The notes under the pieces: generated by a model
Databases searched by the model: none
What the model was told of the DNA's origin: nothing
Seen by the model: the letters and a program-made list of their open reading frames with translations, nothing else
Program-made: the position numbers and the translations under genes
Part shown: positions 8,964-18,688 of the stretch, in pieces
Layout of the letters: the number at the start of each line of letters is the position of its first letter
How positions within the stretch are numbered: the stretch's first letter is position 1
Assembly (NCBI RefSeq): GCF_963678225.1
Contig: NZ_OY782764.1
Coordinates: 1,617,001 to 1,681,000 of the forward strand
Direction: 5' to 3'
Length of the DNA stretch: 64,000 bases
From: an uncultured Cohaesibacter sp.
GTDB taxonomy: Bacteria; Pseudomonadota; Alphaproteobacteria; Rhizobiales; Cohaesibacteraceae

Positions 8964-10115
8964 TCAGAGTGAGAACCAGGCTAGGAAGAAGCCTGCCACC
9001 ACTGCTGTACCAATCACACCGGCAACGTTCGGACCCATGGCATGCATGAGAAGGAAGTTGCTCGGGTCCGCTCTCTGACCTTCCACCTGGCTAACGCGTG
9101 CGGCCATTGGCACCGCAGACACACCAGCAGATCCGATAAGCGGGTTGATCTTGTTCTTCGAGAACACGTTCATCAATTTGGCCATCAGGATGCCGCAACC
9201 AGTAGCGATACTGAAAGCGACGATACCCAGTGCCAGAATCTTCATGGTGTCGAAGTTCAGGAACCGTTCTGCCGTCATTGTGATGCCGACAGACGTACCC
9301 AGGAAGATCGTGATGACGTTGACCACTTCGTTCTGAGCAGCCTTGGTGATGCGTTCTGCTTCAAGGCTTTCCCGAAGGAAGTTACCCAGCATCAGCATGC
9401 CAATCAGGGCTGCTGCTGCGGGAACCAGCAGGATCACAAGGATGGTAACCATGGCAGCAAAGATGAGCTTTTCAAGGCGACCTACTTTACGCAGGGATTT
9501 CATCTTGATCTTGCGTTCTGCTTCAGTTGTAAGCGCACGCATGATCGGAGGCTGGATCAACGGCACAAGCGCCATGTAGCTATAAGCTGCAACCGCGATT
9601 GGAGCGAGTAGATCCGGAGCCAACTTGCTGGCAAGGAAGATCGAGGTCGGGCCGTCAGCACCACCAATGATACCAATGGCAGCAGCCTCGTGTGACTGGA
9701 AGCCAATCAAGGTTGCACCAAGGAAGGTAGCGAACACACCAAACTGTGCAGCTGCACCGAGGAGCAGCGTACGCGGGTTGGCGATCAACGGACCGAAGTC
9801 AGTCAAAGCCCCAACGCCCATGAAGATGAGCGGTGGGAAGATTTCCAGCTCAACGCCTTTGGAAATATAGTAGTAGAGACCGCCAGCATGTTCGCCTTGG
9901 GGCAGGTTGACCAGACCTTCGGTGGGAAGGTTAGCCAAGAGAGCACCGAAAGCGATCGGAATCAGCAGAAGCGGTTCAAATTTTTTGTAGATCGCAAGAT
10001 AGAACAGCAGAGCAATGATCGCCCACATGACCATCATTTGCCAGGTCACATCGCCAAAAGCGGTCAAATGCCAAATCTGTTCAAGCTTGGAGGCCTGAGT
10101 TGCTGTGCCTTCCAT
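8964..10115 (-). CDS. mmdB: Na+-pumping decarboxylase beta subunit (MmdB/OadB/GcdB)
   Basis: A 383-residue multi-pass membrane protein, the Na+-translocating subunit that decarboxylates carboxybiotin and exports sodium. Typical features are several hydrophobic helices, the conserved segment [20 protein letters not shown] with Asp154 of GGADGP in the sodium pathway, and the C-terminal [14 protein letters not shown] and [16 protein letters not shown]. Length and motifs fit MmdB/OadB closely. It is the last gene of a four-gene minus-strand operon and is followed by a strong terminator. Because the carboxyltransferase at 10964-12517 is acyl-CoA type, the substrate is more likely methylmalonyl-CoA or glutaconyl-CoA than oxaloacetate. 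Confidence 0.95.
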   Translation of the reverse strand: MEGTATQASKLEQIWHLTAFGDVTWQMMVMWAIIALLFYLAIYKKFEPLLLIPIAFGALLANLPTEGLVNLPQGEHAGGLYYYISKGVELEIFPPLIFMGVGALTDFGPLIANPRTLLLGAAAQFGVFATFLGATLIGFQSHEAAAIGIIGGADGPTSIFLASKLAPDLLAPIAVAAYSYMALVPLIQPPIMRALTTEAERKIKMKSLRKVGRLEKLIFAAMVTILVILLVPAAAALIGMLMLGNFLRESLEAERITKAAQNEVVNVITIFLGTSVGITMTAERFLNFDTMKILALGIVAFSIATGCGILMAKLMNVFSKNKINPLIGSAGVSAVPMAARVSQVEGQRADPSNFLLMHAMGPNVAGVIGTAVVAGFFLAWFSL

Positions 10116-10132
10116 GAGAAGGATCTCCCTCC

Positions 10133-10537
10133 TTATGAAAGGGTTACAAGAACTTGACCCTCGGTCACGGTAGCACCGGCTGCCACATTGACCGCGGTAA
10201 CTGTACCATCAGATGGAGCACTGATGTTCGTGTTCATCTTCATGGCTTCAAGGACAACCAGAGTGTCGCCAGCTGATACTTTCTGACCAACAGAAACGTC
10301 TACGCTGATGACAGTCCCTGCGAGTGGGCTAGGCACTGCGCCATCACCAGCTGGGGCAGCAGGAGCTGCAGCAGGAGCCGGAGCGGCTGGGGCCGGAGCG
10401 GCAGGAGCAGGAGCTGCTGCTGCAGGGGCTGGAGCTGCTGGTTTCGCAGCCGGAGCCGGGGCAGCATTGTCCATATCTTCGTCTTCCACCGTTACATCGT
10501 AGGTGATGCCCTGTACGGTGATCCGCAAGCGTTTCAT
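10133..10537 (-). CDS. mmdC: Biotin carrier subunit of the Na+-pumping decarboxylase
   Basis: A 134-residue biotinyl carrier protein. The short N-terminal segment ([19 protein letters not shown]) leads into an Ala/Pro linker of about 40 residues, then a biotin domain with EAMKMN, where Lys100 would carry biotin. The Ala-Pro linker is typical of mobile carrier subunits such as MmdC and GcdC. The gene overlaps by one base the upstream gamma-like subunit and precedes mmdB by 17 bp, consistent with one complex being made in order. Confidence 0.95.
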   Translation of the reverse strand: MKRLRITVQGITYDVTVEDEDMDNAAPAPAAKPAAPAPAAAAPAPAAPAPAAPAPAAAPAAPAGDGAVPSPLAGTVISVDVSVGQKVSAGDTLVVLEAMKMNTNISAPSDGTVTAVNVAAGATVTEGQVLVTLS

Positions 10538-10947
10538 TACTTTAGTCCTCTCAGAGAATTGGGGGTCTGGCTACTGCCCAAGGGCATCATGGAAGTCCAG
10601 CCATTGCGGGTGTTATGTCCCGAAAAGGAGGCAATACGACCTTCCAGTGGCCATTCGCTTACTTTGTGTGGGGGAGCTGCGACGCGAGTCACTTTGTATC
10701 CTGCCCCCATTGTCGCGGCTACGGCTGCTGCAATGGCAGCCAGATGATGTGGTGGTACGCCAGCCCGGGAGGCTACCGCCGCACGCGGCGGTACCTTTGG
10801 GGCATGGTCCGAGCCGCCTGTGCCTGAGCCGTTCTTTTCCTGACGGATAAAGAAAGACCCAATAATTGCACAAGCTGCCCAGAGAATGGCAAGAGCCATC
10901 ATTACCACGACAAAGCCCGTTAAGATGATTTCCAGGTTTTCGAGCAT
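10537..10947 (-). CDS. mmdD: Small membrane subunit of the Na+-pumping decarboxylase (OadG/MmdD family)
   Basis: A 136-residue OadG-like protein with one N-terminal membrane helix (ILTGFVVVMMALAILWAACA) and a cytoplasmic tail. The middle part, HHLAAIAAAVAATMGAGYKV, is typical of the family's C-terminal domain. The final 35 residues contain WPLEGRIASFSGHNTR. The subunit holds the carboxyltransferase and membrane parts together. The frame could begin with TTG at 10950, but the adjacent ATG at 10947 is preferred. It is second in the operon, 16 bp after mmdA. Confidence 0.85.
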   Translation of the reverse strand: MLENLEIILTGFVVVMMALAILWAACAIIGSFFIRQEKNGSGTGGSDHAPKVPPRAAVASRAGVPPHHLAAIAAAVAATMGAGYKVTRVAAPPHKVSEWPLEGRIASFSGHNTRNGWTSMMPLGSSQTPNSLRGLK

Positions 10948-10963
10948 CAAGATAATCCTTTGC

Positions 10964-12517
10964 TCAGAGTGGAATGTTGCCGTGTTTCTTCGGCGGACGG
11001 GTTTCCCGTTTGGACATCAGGCCACGAAGCGAGAGAGCGATTGCACTCTTGGTTTCGCGAGGCTGGATGATATCATGGATAGCCAGTCTGCCTGCAGACA
11101 AGTAAGGGGTAGCAAATTCCTTGCGATATTCATCCGCAAGTTCTTTTGCCTTGGCCGGCTTGTCTTCAGCTTCTTTCAATTCCTTACGATAAAGGATATT
11201 GACAGCGCCTTCAGCACCCATCACAGCAATTTCGGCCGTTGGCCATGCCATAACGCGGTCTGCACCCATGTCTTCCGAGCACATTGCCAGATACGCGCCG
11301 CCATAGGCTTTACGCATGATGACCGTGATTTTCGGAACAGTAGCAGAGGCATATGCGAAGAGCATTTTTGCGCCGTGACGAATAATACCGCGACGTTCTT
11401 CAGCGACACCCGGCAGGAAGCCAGGAACGTCGACGAGGGTAACGATCGGGATATTGTAGACGTTGCAGAAACGAACAAAGCGTGCAGCCTTGTCACTGGC
11501 ATCGATATCCAGCGTGCCCGCTTTAACGGTTGGCTGGTTGGAAACGAACCCAACGACCATGCCGCCAATGCGGCCGAAGCCGATTACAATGTTGGCTGCA
11601 AAATGTTCCATGATTTCAAGGAAATCACCGTCATCAGCAAGGCTTTTGATAACCTCACGGCAGTCAAACGGGGTCTTGGAATCAGCTGGAACCAGCTCAT
11701 CCAGTGCCGGGTCATCAACAATTTTCAGGTCCGGCTCGATATGATGCGGCGGATCCATCATGTTGTTGGATGGCAGGAATGAGAGCAGCTTGTGTACGAT
11801 CTGCACAGCATGCTGGTCATTTTCAGCAATGAAGTGAATGTTACCGGATACGGAAGCATGTGCTTGAGCCGACCCGATTTCTTCCATCGTTGTTACCTGA
11901 CCGGTAACGGCGCGAATAACTTCTGGTCCACAGATGAACATCTGTGCGTTTTCGCGGGTCATGATGAGGAAGTCGGTCAGCGCAGGGCTGTAGGCTGCAC
12001 CACCGGCGCAAGGACCTGCAATGACAGAGATCTGAGGCACAACGCCAGAGAGCTGAACGTTGCGATAGAACACCTGACCATAACCGGAAAGGGCACCAAC
12101 ACCCTCCTGAATACGTGCTCCGCCTGAGTCGTTGAAGCCAACAACAGGTACACCTGCTTTCACAGCATGATCGAGGGCTGCACAAATTTTCTTGGCGTGA
12201 ATTTCACCCAAGGAGCCACCAACCACGCCGAAATCCTGGGAAAAGGCTGCTACTGGACGACCGTCGACAAAGCCTGTGCCGCAAATAACACCGTCCGTCG
12301 GAATGGTTTTGTCTGCCATACCGAAGTAACGGGTATTGTGCTGCGCATGCAAGCCGAATTCCTGGAACGTACCTTCGGAGAAAAGACCCCCAAGACGTTC
12401 ACGGGCAGTCATACGCCCTTTGGCATGTCTGTCTTCAGCTTTCTTTGCGCCGCCACCGTCCAGTGCGATTTTGCGCCGTTTCTCCAACTCATCAGAAAGA
12501 GTTTTGGAAATCGCCAT
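10964..12517 (-). CDS. mmdA: Acyl-CoA carboxyltransferase/decarboxylase alpha subunit (methylmalonyl-CoA type)
   Basis: A 517-residue carboxyltransferase of the PccB/MmdA family. It moves the carboxyl group from an acyl-CoA to the biotin carrier. Visible are the two crotonase-like domains: RMTARERLGGLFSEGTFQEF and FNDSGGARIQEGVGALSGYG in the first, and VDVPGFLPGVAEERRGIIRHG, KAYGGAYLAM and WPTAEIAVMGAEGAVNI in the second. The terminal GNIPL is typical for the family. The direct neighbours are a gamma-like subunit, a biotin carrier and a Na+-pump beta subunit, with no biotin carboxylase. This marks it as a decarboxylase rather than propionyl-CoA carboxylase. Confidence 0.92.
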   Translation of the reverse strand: MAISKTLSDELEKRRKIALDGGGAKKAEDRHAKGRMTARERLGGLFSEGTFQEFGLHAQHNTRYFGMADKTIPTDGVICGTGFVDGRPVAAFSQDFGVVGGSLGEIHAKKICAALDHAVKAGVPVVGFNDSGGARIQEGVGALSGYGQVFYRNVQLSGVVPQISVIAGPCAGGAAYSPALTDFLIMTRENAQMFICGPEVIRAVTGQVTTMEEIGSAQAHASVSGNIHFIAENDQHAVQIVHKLLSFLPSNNMMDPPHHIEPDLKIVDDPALDELVPADSKTPFDCREVIKSLADDGDFLEIMEHFAANIVIGFGRIGGMVVGFVSNQPTVKAGTLDIDASDKAARFVRFCNVYNIPIVTLVDVPGFLPGVAEERRGIIRHGAKMLFAYASATVPKITVIMRKAYGGAYLAMCSEDMGADRVMAWPTAEIAVMGAEGAVNILYRKELKEAEDKPAKAKELADEYRKEFATPYLSAGRLAIHDIIQPRETKSAIALSLRGLMSKRETRPPKKHGNIPL

Positions 12518-13708
12518 TTTATTACCGCTATGCTAGGCAGCGCCCGGATTGAGCGCTGCGTTAAGGTTGAGGTTGAACGGGTAAAAACCCGCCGGAAATT
12601 ATGGATCGGACACCCGATGACAAAATCCTCAATGACGGAAGTATTACTCATTTATTCTAATGAGATAAAGGGTTGGAAGCGGCAAAAGGTTTGGACCAAA
12701 GGCTAGTTGATGCCTGAATTGGCAGCTTACTGGCGAGAATCGCGCATTAGACCAAAGTGGATAGAGGTAGTTTGCATAGCGAAAAAAATTGCTATGCAAA
12801 GTTGTGTGGTCTGTGAATATTAACTGCTGGGACCATTATGTTAATCATCTCTGGTTGTAGAATGCTCTGATTGAGCCAAAAACCGAAGTCTTCCATCTAC
12901 TTATTCATTATATATATGGTCGCTGGTGAGGAAAACACCCTTCTGTGGCCTGTAGGTGAGTCGGGGTTCCTATCGCTGATAGGGTCAGCCTTGATGCGCA
13001 TCGTACGCTGTTGCGTTATGGAGCGACGCTATCTATTTACTCTCGCTCGGGAAGGATCTTGTACCGGTTTGCTGCTCTGGCCGGGTGCCAATCGCGCAAG
13101 CAAGGAGCTGCAGGTAAATGAAGGCGCGACTCTGGGCTGCCTTTACATCCGGATTGTGATGAAGCGACAATCTACAAGGCGGCGATGCGAATGGGCTGCT
13201 ATGCTGCCTGTTTCGGAGCAACGGTTTCGTACTTTCGTCTTATTAGCAAATATGTCGAGAAAAAAGCCTCCCCACCTAATCCTAAGGTGTATTTGCTGCC
13301 CTTTGCGCCCTCTGGATGGTTGCCGAAAATCGCTTTAAAAACAGGTCTCAAGTCGGCTTTTTTTAACAGCTCTAACTGCGTTAAAAATTGTATCATGATG
13401 CGGTGGTGCTCCTTGGCCAAGCAGCCGTGTTGATGCAAATCAACGCCGAAAGCCCTTGGATAGACTAACGATTATAACACTAAAGTATCGGGAGTTATGA
13501 CCGTATAGTGATGCACTTCCGGGACTTTTGTGTGGCTCACATGACCATTTTGACCACGCGACTGCTTCTGACAGCTGAAGGTATCTGAGGACCTGGGGTG
13601 ACCGCCTTTGCCACTGGGCTTTGGTTGCAGGCAATTCTTTGAGCACTTTATTTCATTTCGACAGGCTGACACTACCAACAACCGGTCTGTTGTAATTGGG
13701 TGGAGAAT
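12518..13708. other. 1.2-kb intergenic region between divergent fermentation operons
   Basis: No convincing gene here. It must hold the promoters for mmdA (left) and the giant PFOR (right) and contains a perfect FNR-type box at 13430-13443. Several short open frames exist, for example plus 12871-13338 and minus 13199-13438. They lack family matches I can recognise and clear ribosome sites. Part of the region could be decayed mobile DNA, but I cannot prove it. Confidence 0.5.
13430..13443. promoter_or_regulatory. Perfect FNR-type box upstream of the giant PFOR
   Basis: TTGATGCAAATCAA is an exact match to TTGAT-N4-ATCAA. It lies about 265 bp upstream of the PFOR start at 13709, so either the transcript has a long leader or the site acts at a distance. 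Its position next to an oxygen-sensitive enzyme supports a real FNR/FixK site. Confidence 0.65.
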
Positions 13709-16700
13709 ATGAACGAAAAACTTCCAAAAACGCCGGCGTATCCCGGAAATTCAACGGTAATTAACGGTAACGGCGCCGTGGCCCAGGTAATGGGACAGGT
13801 GTGCGGTGGGGTCATCGGTTATCCGATTACGCCTTCTACCGAGATTGCCGAAATCTATGAAGCTTTCAGAGCTGGCGGCGGACTCAATGTCTGGGGTCGT
13901 CATCCCTTCTTCTTCGAACCTGAAGGGGAACATTCGGCTCAGTCTGGCGCACTTGGCGCCGCGCTTACGGGCGGACAATATGTGTCCAACGCTTCGTCCT
14001 CCCAGGGCGTGCTTTATGGCCTTGAATCGCATTATGTCACCGTCGGCAAGAAAGTCGGCGGTTTTGTCATGCAGGTTGCGGCTCGCTCCGTTTCCCGCCA
14101 TTCACTGAACGTGATGGCTGGGCATGACGACATTTACGCCTTGCTGCCATCCGGTTACACCATCCTGTTTGGGTCCAACCCGCAGGAAGCTGCCGACCTT
14201 GCCGCGATCTCCTATAAGGTCAGCGCAATGTCGATGATTCCGGTTGCCAACGGCATGGACGGCTTCGTGACGTCTCACATGATGAGCGAAGTGATGATGC
14301 CGGAAGAAGACTTGCTGCGAGAATTCATCGGAGATCCATCCGAGCGCATCATGTGCCCGACCGTCGCACAGGAAATGCTCTATGGCGCCAAGGGGCGCGT
14401 CTTCCAGCTCAAACGCTATCTGGGCCGTCATAGCTCGGATATGGAACAGGACGCCTACGCCAAACTCGTTGCCTTCCTTGATGACAATGCCGATGCCGTG
14501 GAAGAAGACAATGCTGGCGAGATGGTTGCCAAGACCCTCGATATGCTGCCGGCAGAGCTGCACAAGCAGTGGAGCCGCCAGTGGACCAATGCCTTCCAGA
14601 AAGGCACGCGCCAGCGCGTTCCTGCTCAGGTCGATATCAACAATCCGGGCCTGACGGGTGGTGTTCAGAACCAGCCAGACTTCCAGGCAGGTGCTGTTGA
14701 CCATCGCACCCACTTTGTGCGCGACGTTGCCCGCTTCGTACGCGAAGCCATGGATGAATATTCGGCTCTGACCGGTCGCAGCTATGCTCCGGTTAAATGC
14801 TTCGAATGCGAAGATGCCGAAACCGTTCTGGTCGGCCTTGGGTCAGTCACCGATGATGCCGAAGCCGTTGCCGCTTACTTGCGCCGTCAGGGCAAGAAGG
14901 TTGGTGTGGTTTCCATCAAGATGCTGCAGCCATTCCCTGATGCGGAATTCGTGGAAGCTGTCAAAGGCAAGAAAGCCGTCACCATTCTTGAGCGTTCCGA
15001 CAACACCGCCCTGACTGCCTTCGTCAAGGAAGCCTTGATGAAAGCCATGGAAAATGGTGCTGGTGAACGCTATCCAGGCGTTCCTGCGCTCAAGGAACTG
15101 CCAAAACTGACGACGGCCATCTTTGGTTTGGGTGCACATGACCTGCAGCCACGCCATCTGGTCGCAGCCTACGAAAACATGGAAGGTGCTTGCCAGCCAT
15201 TTGTTTACCTTGGTAGTCAGTTCTTCTCCAAGGATGCAAGCCCGATCATGACCGAGCTTCAGGCCAAGCTGAAAGAGGCTTATCCTGAAACCGAACTGAT
15301 GGCGCTGGAAACCAAGCCGAACCCGAGCCTTTTGCCAGATGGTGCCCTGCGCATCCGCTTCCATTCGGTTGGCGGGTACGGCACGATTGCCACCGGCAAG
15401 CTGCTCACGGACATTTTGGCCAACGCCCTGCATCTCTATTCCAAGTCCGCACCGAAATACGGTTCGGAAAAATCGGGCGCGCCAACCAACTACTATATTA
15501 CGCTTTCTCCAGAGCCGGTGCTGATCACCAACGCCGACCTGGAAGATGTGGAAGTGGTTGTCTCGCCAGACCATAAGGTCTTCGCTCACAGCAATCCGCT
15601 GCGTGGCCTTGTTGAAGGCGGCACCTTCATTCTGCAGTCCAATCTTTCCGCCCTTGAAGTCTGGAAAGAACTGCCTGCAGCCATGCGCAAGACCATTCGC
15701 GACCGGAAGATCAAATTCCTGGTGGTTGACGGCTTTGCCATTGCCAAGAAACATGCTCCTGTTGCCGCTCTTCAGACCCGCATGATGGGTATCGCCTTCA
15801 TCGGCGCCGTCTGCGGCCATGTGGAACGCGTCACCGAAGGGGCTGATCGTGAAGCTGTGATCGAAAAGATCCGCAGCCAGATCAGCTACAAATTCGGCAC
15901 CAAGGGCGAAGCTGTTGTCGAAGGCAACATGGCGGTTATCCGCGATGGCGTCGAGGAAACGGCTGTTGTCGATTATTCGGCTCCTGAATTTGTCGAAGTG
16001 GACGCCGCTGGCGATCCTGTTCCTGAATTCAGCCCGACCATTTCTTCCAACATGTGCCGTATTGCTTCGGAATCTTCTCCGGAAGGTCTGTTCGATACCG
16101 CCTATTATGAAGAAACGGTCGCAGCGCCATTCCGCGCTGGTGCCATCGGCGAAGCGCCGGTTCTGCCGGGCTCAGGCATGTTCATGCCAGCCGGGTCTGC
16201 TGCTGCCAAGGACAAGGGCCTCTTCCGTCGTGAAGTACCGGTCTTCGATCCTGAAAAATGCACAGGCTGCCTGGATTGCTCCATGGTCTGCCCGGATGCT
16301 GCCATTCCGCCAAGTGTCTTCGATATCGAAGCTCTGCTGATGGCTGCTGCCAAAGACATCGACATGCCGGAAAAACAGCGCGAAGTCATTCGTGAATATG
16401 TCCGCACGATCGGTGAGACGGTTCGCCGTAAATATAATGCACTGGATGACGCTCCGAGCTTTGCCAAACTGGTGGCTGAAGCGGTCAACGAGCTTTATGT
16501 TGAAAGCGCCGTCGTCAAGGGCAATCTGGAACGCATCGTGGAAGCCGTGTCGGTTCTGCCTGTTGCCAAGACCCGCCCATTCTTCGACTCCATGGAAGCT
16601 GAACACACCGGTCAGGGTGGTCTGTTTGCCGTGGCAGTTGACCCTTGGAAATGCACCGGCTGTCTGGAATGCGTGGACATCTGTGGTCCGGGCGCTCTGG

Positions 16701-18688
16701 TGGCCGCCGATCAGGACGCTGGCTTGCTGCATGATCTGCAGTCCAAGTTCAACTTCCTTTCCAAAACACCGAACACGCCAGCCCGCTTTGTTGAACCGGC
16801 CTTTGAGGACGACAACGAAATCAAGCGCATGATGCTGGATCGCGCCAACTACTATTCCACCACCGGTGGTCACGGTGCTTGTCGCGGCTGTGGCGAGGTT
16901 ACGGCCATTCGTCAGGTTGTTTCCGCAACCCATGCGATCCACGACCGCCGTCAGAAAGCTCATGTGCGTGAGTTGGAAGAACTGGTCAACGGCCTGACCC
17001 TCAAGCTTGAAGAAGTCAAAGGCGATAGCGAACGTGAAGCTCGTATTTCCGGCGCCCTCAAAGTGCTCGAAAAACGCCTCTTCATGCTCGAAGGTGGCCC
17101 GACCGGCAATGGTCAGTCTCCGTTGGTTGTTGCCAACGCGACCGGCTGTAGCTCGGTTTACGCTTCGACCTTCCCGTTCAACCCTTACAACGACCCATGG
17201 GTCAACAGCCTGTTCCATGATGGACCGGCCGTCATCAAGGGTATCTTTGAAGGCACCACTGCCAATGCGGCAGTTGACTTCAAGGCCATGCGTCTTGCCA
17301 AACTCGAATTGGCCAATGCCTATGATCCGGTAACGGATGAAGCATTCTTCAACAATTTCGAATGGCACAATTTCTCCGACGCTGAACGTGACCTGCTGCC
17401 AACCTTCATGAACATCTCCGGTGACGGTGCTGCTTATGATATCGGCTTCGGTGCTCTGTCTCGCTTGCTGGCAAGTAACACGCCGGTCAAGGTGATGGTG
17501 CTTAACTCCGGCGTTTACTCCAACACCGGTGGTCAGGCTTCCACGGCCTCCCTGTCCGGTCAGGACAGTGACTTGGCCCGCTTCGGCAAGGCCAACCCTG
17601 GCAAGCTGGAAGACCGCAAGGAACTGGGCCTGATTGCAAGCTTCCACCCGAATGTTTTCGTGGTGCAGAGTGCAACCTCCTTCCCGGGTCACTTCCTCAA
17701 GAATGTGATGGCCTATCTGAAGCATTCCTCTTCACCAGCACTGCTTGACGTTTATACGCCATGTCAGGGTGAACACGGGATTGCCGATGACGCAGCCAAC
17801 CGACGCTCGAAACTGGCTGTTGAAGCCCGTGTCAGCCCGCTCTTCGTGCATGATCCCAAAGCAGGGAAAACCCTTGCTGAACGGTTCGACATTGAAGGCA
17901 ACCCGGCCAAGGATCAGGATTGGGCCATGCAGACCATCTCCTATATGGAAGATGGCCAGCTCAAGCTCATGGATCTGCCGCTTACTCCGGCTGACTATGC
18001 TTACGACGAAGTTCGCTTCAAGAAGCAGTTCCGCCCGATCAAGGGTGAAGTGGACGCTGTGCCGCTGCATGAATTTATCGACATGCCTGCAGTGGAGCGT
18101 GGCCGCAAGGTTCCATACATCCTCAAGACCAATGCCAAACAGGAACTGGTCAAACTGGAAGTTGGTGCTATGATCGTGCATCTGGTTGAAGAACGTCGTC
18201 AGAACTGGCGCACGCTTCAGCATCTGGCCGGTCAAACCGCTGCCAAACTCGATGCTGCGCACAGCAAAGAGCTGGCTGCAATGGAAGCAAAATACAAGGA
18301 AGCTCTGGAATCCCGCGAGCTTTCAATGGACAGCATCGCAGCCGGCATGGCTGAAATGGCTTCCATGTCTGCTTCCCCGGCTGTTCTGGGCCTTGGTGGA
18401 TCGGCTTCCGCTGCAACGGCCAATGGAGCATCCGATGCAGCACCTGCTGCCGGAGGAGCCAGCCTGCCGCACATTCATGAAGAGGACGTATCGCTCTGCA
18501 CCAACTGCAAAGCCTGCTATCAGGATGTTCCTGAGCTCTTCGAACTGACCAAAGTTGTCGAGAATGGGTCTGTCATGGAAGTGGCACACACCATCCCCGG
18601 TGCTCTGGAGCAGGTCGAAGTCACTCCGGACCTGAAGTCCCGCATCATGAAAGTGGCGGCAAAGTGCAACGCGGAGATCGTAAGATGA
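13709..18688 (+). CDS. Giant one-chain pyruvate/2-oxoacid:ferredoxin oxidoreductase
   Basis: An iron-sulfur TPP enzyme of about 1659 residues that would oxidise pyruvate (or a related 2-oxoacid) to acyl-CoA and reduce ferredoxin. Order: pyrimidine domain (GGVIGYPITPSTEIAEIYEAF), domain II, gamma domain from about 535 (IRFHSVGGYGTIATGKLLTD), 2x[4Fe-4S] domain (CTGCLDCSMVC near 850, CTGCLECVDIC near 980), TPP domain (CRGCGE near 1057, GDGAAYDIGFGA near 1236, VLNSGVYSNTGGQAS), a helical tail, and an extra terminal ferredoxin-like domain (CTNCKAC near 1597, last Cys near the end). Classical NifJ is about 1170-1200 residues, so roughly 450 residues are extra. ATG 13709 follows GGTGGAGAAT; the longer GTG start at 13700 is not needed. 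It overlaps the next gene by 4 bp. Confidence 0.92.
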   Translation: MNEKLPKTPAYPGNSTVINGNGAVAQVMGQVCGGVIGYPITPSTEIAEIYEAFRAGGGLNVWGRHPFFFEPEGEHSAQSGALGAALTGGQYVSNASSSQGVLYGLESHYVTVGKKVGGFVMQVAARSVSRHSLNVMAGHDDIYALLPSGYTILFGSNPQEAADLAAISYKVSAMSMIPVANGMDGFVTSHMMSEVMMPEEDLLREFIGDPSERIMCPTVAQEMLYGAKGRVFQLKRYLGRHSSDMEQDAYAKLVAFLDDNADAVEEDNAGEMVAKTLDMLPAELHKQWSRQWTNAFQKGTRQRVPAQVDINNPGLTGGVQNQPDFQAGAVDHRTHFVRDVARFVREAMDEYSALTGRSYAPVKCFECEDAETVLVGLGSVTDDAEAVAAYLRRQGKKVGVVSIKMLQPFPDAEFVEAVKGKKAVTILERSDNTALTAFVKEALMKAMENGAGERYPGVPALKELPKLTTAIFGLGAHDLQPRHLVAAYENMEGACQPFVYLGSQFFSKDASPIMTELQAKLKEAYPETELMALETKPNPSLLPDGALRIRFHSVGGYGTIATGKLLTDILANALHLYSKSAPKYGSEKSGAPTNYYITLSPEPVLITNADLEDVEVVVSPDHKVFAHSNPLRGLVEGGTFILQSNLSALEVWKELPAAMRKTIRDRKIKFLVVDGFAIAKKHAPVAALQTRMMGIAFIGAVCGHVERVTEGADREAVIEKIRSQISYKFGTKGEAVVEGNMAVIRDGVEETAVVDYSAPEFVEVDAAGDPVPEFSPTISSNMCRIASESSPEGLFDTAYYEETVAAPFRAGAIGEAPVLPGSGMFMPAGSAAAKDKGLFRREVPVFDPEKCTGCLDCSMVCPDAAIPPSVFDIEALLMAAAKDIDMPEKQREVIREYVRTIGETVRRKYNALDDAPSFAKLVAEAVNELYVESAVVKGNLERIVEAVSVLPVAKTRPFFDSMEAEHTGQGGLFAVAVDPWKCTGCLECVDICGPGALVAADQDAGLLHDLQSKFNFLSKTPNTPARFVEPAFEDDNEIKRMMLDRANYYSTTGGHGACRGCGEVTAIRQVVSATHAIHDRRQKAHVRELEELVNGLTLKLEEVKGDSEREARISGALKVLEKRLFMLEGGPTGNGQSPLVVANATGCSSVYASTFPFNPYNDPWVNSLFHDGPAVIKGIFEGTTANAAVDFKAMRLAKLELANAYDPVTDEAFFNNFEWHNFSDAERDLLPTFMNISGDGAAYDIGFGALSRLLASNTPVKVMVLNSGVYSNTGGQASTASLSGQDSDLARFGKANPGKLEDRKELGLIASFHPNVFVVQSATSFPGHFLKNVMAYLKHSSSPALLDVYTPCQGEHGIADDAANRRSKLAVEARVSPLFVHDPKAGKTLAERFDIEGNPAKDQDWAMQTISYMEDGQLKLMDLPLTPADYAYDEVRFKKQFRPIKGEVDAVPLHEFIDMPAVERGRKVPYILKTNAKQELVKLEVGAMIVHLVEERRQNWRTLQHLAGQTAAKLDAAHSKELAAMEAKYKEALESRELSMDSIAAGMAEMASMSASPAVLGLGGSASAATANGASDAAPAAGGASLPHIHEEDVSLCTNCKACYQDVPELFELTKVVENGSVMEVAHTIPGALEQVEVTPDLKSRIMKVAAKCNAEIVR

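Noticed and set aside
10964-12517. Propionyl-CoA carboxylase beta subunit as the function
   Set aside because: No biotin carboxylase gene is present, and the operon carries the Na+-pump subunits of decarboxylases.
12871-13338. Plus-strand open frame of 155 codons in the mmd-PFOR gap
   Set aside because: Composition (many Cys, Arg and Trp, no domain pattern), no ribosome site, and no recognisable similarity; probably chance.
13199-13438. Minus-strand 79-codon frame in the same gap
   Set aside because: It reads slightly more protein-like (FFSTYLLIRRKYETVAPKQAA) and may be a remnant, but there is no start signal or family match to support a gene.
16172-17725. 517-codon minus-strand frame inside the giant PFOR
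   Set aside because: It lies fully antisense to a well-supported enzyme in a GC-rich gene; such shadow frames are common and its protein has no domain.
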